The position numbers and the translations under genes were made by a program. From contig CAMPJF010000041.1 in the NCBI GenBank assembly GCA_946886725.1, positions 1 through 8,617 on the forward strand: 8,617 nt of DNA, read 5' to 3'. Positions 5,572 to 8,617 of the stretch are shown one piece after another. The number at the start of each line of letters is the position of its first letter. Position 1 is the first letter of the stretch. The notes below the pieces were generated by a model, which searched no databases, was not told the DNA's origin, and saw only the letters and a program-made list of their open reading frames with translations. This DNA comes from an uncultured Candidatus Saccharibacteria bacterium (lineage in GTDB: Bacteria; Patescibacteria; Saccharimonadia; Saccharimonadales; UBA6022).

Positions 5572-7247
5572 TAAATTTCTTTATCGATATCCGCGAGGTG
5601 TTTTTTACGGTATATCTCGAAGCTTTGTTTGTTAAGCCCATGAGTATGGATGAATGAACTGAGCTGCTCGGACCCAATAAAGTGCGGCAGCATAACATAG
5701 CTAGCGCCTAGTTTGTATAGCTCGGCTGCTTCATTGTAATCATTTGAATAACAGATCATGATCGCATCAGGATTATGGCGATGAACGTAGCGGACGAGGG
5801 CAACATTGACGAAATGGTCGGCGATCGTATTGACGACGAGCTTTGCTTTTTCAAAATCAATATCCGCCAGTAATTCTGGGTCCGTCGCGTCGCCATATAA
5901 AAATTCGATGTGTTTTCGCTCTAGCTCTTCAATAACTTCAGGGTCGTAATCGACGACAACAAACCGCTGCCGCATTGCATGGAATGTCTTGAGGAATTTG
6001 TCGCCACCATTCAAAAAGCCGAACAAAACGAGGGGATATGCCTTGGCGCGGTGTTGTGATTCATTAACAACACTCCGTTCAAATAAATGCAGGTGCTTCT
6101 CGAACTTGCGGAAGATGGCGTCGTCGTATTTCATCAAATATGTCGAGGTTGCAATAGTGATGATAGCGACTAGCGTAATAATTGCGCTTAGTTGCGCGCT
6201 GACCATACCCGCACTTTGCGCTAAAACGATCAAGATAATCGAGAATTCGCTGATCTGTGACAGGTTGATACTTGTCATAAAGCTTGTGCGTTTGGTATAT
6301 CGAAGCAAGCCAAGTGTCGTCATGACGACAAGCGGTTTAACAAGTAAGGTAACAATAGATAACAACAGCGCAGGCACGATTGCCGACGCTAAATTGTTCA
6401 TCTCTAGGCTTTCCCCTAGGCTGATAAAGAATAGGATAATAAAGAAATCACGGAGTGGCTTAAGCTTGGCTCCAATTTGGTGGACGTATGGCAGATGGGC
6501 TAGGGTGACACCGGCAAATAGGGCGCCGACTTCCACGGAAAAGCCGATCGCATGCACTAGTGTTGCAATACCAAATCCCCAGGCGAGTGCGAATATAAAT
6601 AACAGCTCTTGTGATGATGCGATGAATTTTGTAAACTTTGGCAAAATTTTTGCGCCCAGTAATGCAAGGACGCCAGCGGTTAAGATGCCCTTGAGGATTA
6701 AGAAGCTTATTTCCCACAATCCTAACTCGCCACTGCTGCTGTTGGTGGTTACGTACAATAGTGCGAAAGTGGCAATCACGTCATCGATGAGGATCACTCC
6801 GATTGCAAGCTGACCATTGAGGCGCTGCAATTGCTTTTTGTCGCTAAGGACTTTGGCGATAATAATCGTGCTGCTAAAGAACAAGGCTAGTCCGGTTAAG
6901 ATCGCTTCGGTCGAGGTGAACCCAAGCGCCGTCCCGATAAGATATCCGATAGTCACCATGATGCCAAGCAGTGCAAGTGCGGTGATAAAGACTGGTTTGC
7001 CAAGGCGCTTGATGGCGGCGACACTTAACTCAAGACCGATGATAAACAGCAGCAAGGCAATGCCGATTTCGCTAAACGTTTCGAATGCACCTTTTTCGCG
7101 AATCAAATGCAAAAAAGCCGGTCCAACCAGTACTCCGGTAATGATATACCCCATGATGAGCGGTTGCTTTAGGATGCGCATGATGATCGATATGACGCCC
7201 GCGGCAACGATAACGAGACTGAGTTGAGTAAATACGTCGTTAAGCAT
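5571..7247 (-). CDS. Monovalent cation:proton antiporter (CPA2 family) with TrkA-N/RCK domain
   Basis: A membrane antiporter of 558 residues from the chosen start. Residues about 4-372 are strongly hydrophobic, with roughly a dozen helices typical of CPA2. Marks include LKQPLIMGYIITGVLVGP (26-43), FIIGLELS (68-75), the ion-site pair LIDDV with Asp155-Asp156, GFSVEVGALFAGV (235-247), and Lys304 in LLVKPLVV. Residues about 404-533 form a TrkA-N/RCK nucleotide-binding domain with VVDYDPEVIEEL and YGDATDPELL. It probably exchanges K+ or Na+ for H+ across the cytoplasmic membrane; the ion is not certain. A longer frame reaches ATG at 7307, but the chosen ATG starts right before the first helix, fits the family N-terminus, and lies just under a TATACT box; the upstream 20 residues would precede or overlap that promoter. 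It is first in a unit with two hydrolases. The RCK glycine motif is unusual (GFLNGG). Confidence 0.92.
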   Translation of the reverse strand: MLNDVFTQLSLVIVAAGVISIIMRILKQPLIMGYIITGVLVGPAFLHLIREKGAFETFSEIGIALLLFIIGLELSVAAIKRLGKPVFITALALLGIMVTIGYLIGTALGFTSTEAILTGLALFFSSTIIIAKVLSDKKQLQRLNGQLAIGVILIDDVIATFALLYVTTNSSSGELGLWEISFLILKGILTAGVLALLGAKILPKFTKFIASSQELLFIFALAWGFGIATLVHAIGFSVEVGALFAGVTLAHLPYVHQIGAKLKPLRDFFIILFFISLGESLEMNNLASAIVPALLLSIVTLLVKPLVVMTTLGLLRYTKRTSFMTSINLSQISEFSIILIVLAQSAGMVSAQLSAIITLVAIITIATSTYLMKYDDAIFRKFEKHLHLFERSVVNESQHRAKAYPLVLFGFLNGGDKFLKTFHAMRQRFVVVDYDPEVIEELERKHIEFLYGDATDPELLADIDFEKAKLVVNTIADHFVNVALVRYVHRHNPDAIMICYSNDYNEAAELYKLGASYVMLPHFIGSEQLSSFIHTHGLNKQSFEIYRKKHLADIDKEI

Positions 7248-7255
7248 TACGTAAT

Positions 7256-7261
7256 AGTATA
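7256..7261 (-). promoter_or_regulatory. -10 box of the antiporter operon
   Basis: TATACT on the minus strand lies nine bases before ATG at 7247, so the transcript would begin one or two bases before the start codon. No Shine-Dalgarno is present (TATTACGTA precedes ATG). A good -35 is not visible. This supports 7247 over 7307 as the start. Confidence 0.45.
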
Positions 7262-7341
7262 CAGGGTTTCTGGCATTTATTACCACCAGGATGTACGGTC
7301 TATACACACCGCTAGTGCTAATTGTGAAAATACGTTAAAGT

Positions 7342-7662
7342 ATGGTGTATATGTCTCGTCAAAATCATGTCATGCACGCACACCTCGCCACTAAAAAACG
7401 CCTGACACTGTTTGATAAAGTTATTATTTTGGCATCGTTTATGTATCCGCTTAGTGGACTGCCGCAAGTCGTCGAGGTGTTTAACGGCCACACGGTCGGT
7501 GTATCAATATGGTCTTGGGTAGCGTTTATGTGTTTTGCAGCGCTGTTTTTAGCATACGGTCTCATTCACAGAATTACGCCAATGATTATTACCAATATAC
7601 TATGGCTCGCAATTGATGGGATGGTGATTGTCGGGCTGCTGACAAATGTTTCGGTGGTCTGA
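7342..7662 (+). CDS. PQ-loop / SemiSWEET-type small membrane protein
   Basis: This 106-residue protein has three membrane helices at about 27-45, 54-73 and 79-101 and a PQ motif (GLPQVVEVF, Pro41-Gln42), followed by HTVGVSIWSW. This is the layout of one MtN3/SWEET half: bacterial SemiSWEETs have about 85-100 residues and three helices, and dimerise to form a sugar channel. The Asn-rich third helix (ITNILWLAIDGM) also fits. Sugar uniport is the family role; the substrate here is unknown, and some PQ-loop proteins carry other solutes. It is divergent from the antiporter, with 94 bases between the starts. No Shine-Dalgarno precedes the ATG at 7342, 7351 or 7372, so the start is uncertain; the shortest version still holds all three helices. 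Confidence 0.82.
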   Translation: MVYMSRQNHVMHAHLATKKRLTLFDKVIILASFMYPLSGLPQVVEVFNGHTVGVSIWSWVAFMCFAALFLAYGLIHRITPMIITNILWLAIDGMVIVGLLTNVSVV

Positions 7663-7733
7663 CGCGTAAGTGCAGTGACGTGCTGGTTTTCACAGCTTAT
7701 ATTCAGGCTGATCTGAGTTAATGAAATGACAAA

Positions 7734-7745
7734 AGGATGCGTCCT
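7734..7745. other. Small palindrome upstream of the zinc-ribbon gene
   Basis: AGGATGCGTCCT pairs AGGA with TCCT around TGCG and is flanked by A-runs. It lies 24 bases before the zinc-ribbon ATG. It could be an operator, a weak terminator for the PQ-loop gene or chance. The rest of the 106-base gap holds a possible but weak promoter (GTGACG at 7675 and TATATT at 7698, spacing 17). Confidence 0.3.
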
Positions 7746-7757
7746 AAAAAATAAAAT

Positions 7758-7761
7758 GGAG
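7758..7761 (+). promoter_or_regulatory. Shine-Dalgarno of the zinc-ribbon gene
   Basis: GGAG in an A-rich context ends seven bases before ATG at 7769. It is well spaced and fixes the start. Confidence 0.7.
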
Positions 7762-7768
7762 AAAACTT

Positions 7769-8068
7769 ATGCACTGTCCCATCGATAACGCTAATTTAGT
7801 AATGACCGAACGACAAGGGGTCGAAATTGATTATTGTCCGCAGTGTCGTGGCGTGTGGCTTGACCGCGGTGAGCTGGACAAGATTATCGAAAGAGGCAAT
7901 ATGAGCACAGCCGCACCGGTTGCGGACTTTTCATCCGCTGAGCGTCAGGCCTATCCGCAGGCTCGTCAATCTAACGATCAGTACCGGCAGGATAGTCATT
8001 ATGATGATCGAAAATATCATAAAAAGCACAAGAAAGAGAATTTTCTTGGCGACCTTTTTGACTTCTAG
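7769..8068 (+). CDS. TFIIB-type zinc-ribbon protein
   Basis: This 99-residue protein opens with a TFIIB-like zinc ribbon (zf-TFIIB family): CPIDNANL at 3-10, then DYCPQCRGVWLDRGELDKII at 21-40, the family signature. Cys23 and Cys26 form one pair of ligands; the first knuckle is Cys3-x-x-Asp6 rather than CxxC, a form I recall as common in this family. Residues 45-80 are polar and probably disordered (Gln, Ser, Asp, Tyr), residues 81-90 are Lys/His-rich (RKYHKKHKKE), and the chain ends in a hydrophobic-acidic tail NFLGDLFDF. There is no membrane segment. The biochemical role of the family is not established. The tail may be a docking peptide. It is preceded by a good ribosome site and is convergent with the VOC gene. 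Confidence 0.88.
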   Translation: MHCPIDNANLVMTERQGVEIDYCPQCRGVWLDRGELDKIIERGNMSTAAPVADFSSAERQAYPQARQSNDQYRQDSHYDDRKYHKKHKKENFLGDLFDF

Positions 8069-8098
8069 TGGAGTGTCGCTTGGCGGTACATTCGTAGT

Positions 8099-8617
8099 TT
8101 AATCAGCTGTAAAGACCAGCTGATTATTCCACGGGTCATTAACGTGTATCTGGTTATTTTTTTGGATGTGTGAAAGATTATTAATCGATAGGCGATTTGC
8201 CAGATGGTCAATACTGCCGTCATTGGGTAATATTAATTTAATTTCTGCCAATCCAAGACTAGGATCTCGTTTGTCCGCTCCTTGGCTAAGCCATGTATTC
8301 ATCGCCATGTGGTGATGATATCCACCCACTGATACAAACAGGGCGCTCCCTACGTCCAACGTTGCATCAAACCCCAGCTGCTCGACGTAAAACTGACGAG
8401 CCGTTGCGACATCGCCAACGCGCAGATGAACGTGTCCAAGTTCTTTGGCTGATGTAGTGGCGGTCTGTATATTTTTTAGAATATATTCTTCGGGGTCTAA
8501 ATACAGCGTATCCATTTTGATGCTACCACCGCTCCACTGCCACTGCTCGCGCGGTCGATCAAAGTACAATTCTAGGCCGTTATTCTCTGGGTCATGAAAA
8601 TAGAACGCCTCACTGAC
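8099..8617 (-). CDS. VOC-family protein, two-module (CatE/glyoxalase-like), 5' end off window
   Basis: The frame is open from the right edge to TAA at 8101-8099; 172 residues are seen and the N-terminus lies outside. The first visible residues, SEAFYFHDPENNGLELYFDR, are the end of a first vicinal-oxygen-chelate module, with the metal-ligand-type Glu in NGLE. The second module runs from about residue 58: GHVHLRV (61-67), VATARQFYVEQLGF, then GGYHHHMAMNTW (98-108), close to the pattern of catechol-2,3-dioxygenase-like CatE proteins. Known members are Fe(II) or other divalent-metal enzymes that cleave or rearrange vicinal oxygens; the substrate is unknown. The ending WNNQLVF has no Glu at the place of the first module's ligand. 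A TTG at 8569 is an internal Leu codon, not the start, because strongly conserved family sequence continues upstream of it. Confidence 0.88.
   Translation of the reverse strand, partial: VSEAFYFHDPENNGLELYFDRPREQWQWSGGSIKMDTLYLDPEEYILKNIQTATTSAKELGHVHLRVGDVATARQFYVEQLGFDATLDVGSALFVSVGGYHHHMAMNTWLSQGADKRDPSLGLAEIKLILPNDGSIDHLANRLSINNLSHIQKNNQIHVNDPWNNQLVFTAD
8101..8125. terminator. Strong hairpin between convergent genes (possible bidirectional terminator)
   Basis: AATCAGCTG and CAGCTGATT form a perfect 9-bp inverted repeat around the 7-base loop TAAAGAC. It overlaps the last codons of the VOC gene and lies 33 bases after the zinc-ribbon stop. No T-run follows on either strand, so it is not a textbook rho-independent terminator. 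It may still mark the ends of both transcripts. Confidence 0.45.

Noticed and set aside
5989..6813. A 274-codon plus-strand open frame opposite the antiporter gene
   Set aside because: It is antisense to a clear membrane transporter, its protein has no recognisable motif, and long shadow frames opposite hydrophobic genes are common.
7248..7307. A 20-residue N-terminal extension of the antiporter from ATG at 7307
   Set aside because: The extension overlaps a good -10 box and precedes the usual family start; the downstream ATG fits better.
7301..7351. Imperfect inverted repeat TATACACACC / GGTGTATA between the divergent genes as an operator
   Set aside because: The arms are short and do not match fully, and the second arm lies inside the coding start; no better than chance.
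8567..8569. TTG as the start codon of the VOC gene
   Set aside because: Family-typical sequence continues in frame to the window edge, so this is an internal leucine codon.
1..8617. Alternative genetic code (TGA read as an amino acid)
   Set aside because: MurB, the antiporter, the hydrolases and the adhesin read through with no internal TGA, and TGA serves as a stop (7660-7662).

Overview
The window looks like ordinary chromosome from a small-genome bacterium of the Candidate Phyla Radiation, most probably Saccharibacteria (TM7) or a close relative. This is inferred from gene content and style, not from a marker gene: short cysteine-bearing type IV pilin-like proteins, a lone zinc-ribbon protein, a lone PQ-loop protein, tight overlapping operons, and -10 boxes directly against start codons. 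The long genes read through without in-frame TGA, so the standard bacterial code applies, unlike in Gracilibacteria and SR1.

Left part (1-3924, all minus strand). murB (cell-wall synthesis) is followed by three overlapping genes with prepilin-type N-termini. The third runs off the left edge. Its visible 663 residues join a type IV pilin-like N-terminus to an Ig-like domain and then to repeats of the kind found in phage tail fibres and receptor-binding proteins. A pilus-borne adhesin for contact with another cell is the natural reading, and it is the most interesting object in the window.

Middle (3925-4092). A short divergent promoter region serves murB (minus) and tRNA-Arg(UCG) (plus). A terminator hairpin that can work in both directions follows the tRNA and also closes the operon to its right.

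Right-centre (4093-7247, minus strand). A monovalent cation:proton antiporter with a C-terminal TrkA-N/RCK domain is followed by two overlapping alpha/beta-hydrolase genes, apparently one transcription unit ending at the shared terminator.

Right end (7342-8617). A 3-TM PQ-loop/SemiSWEET-type protein and a TFIIB-type zinc-ribbon protein lie on the plus strand. A two-module VOC-family (extradiol dioxygenase/glyoxalase-like) gene lies on the minus strand and enters from the right edge. The last two genes converge on a strong hairpin.

No stretch longer than about 110 bases lacks a gene or RNA. No insertion sequence, CRISPR array, integrase or prophage module is visible. Promoter-proximal minus-strand genes (murB, first pilin, antiporter) have no Shine-Dalgarno and a -10 box 7-9 bases before ATG, suggesting leaderless mRNAs, whereas several internal genes have purine-rich ribosome sites.
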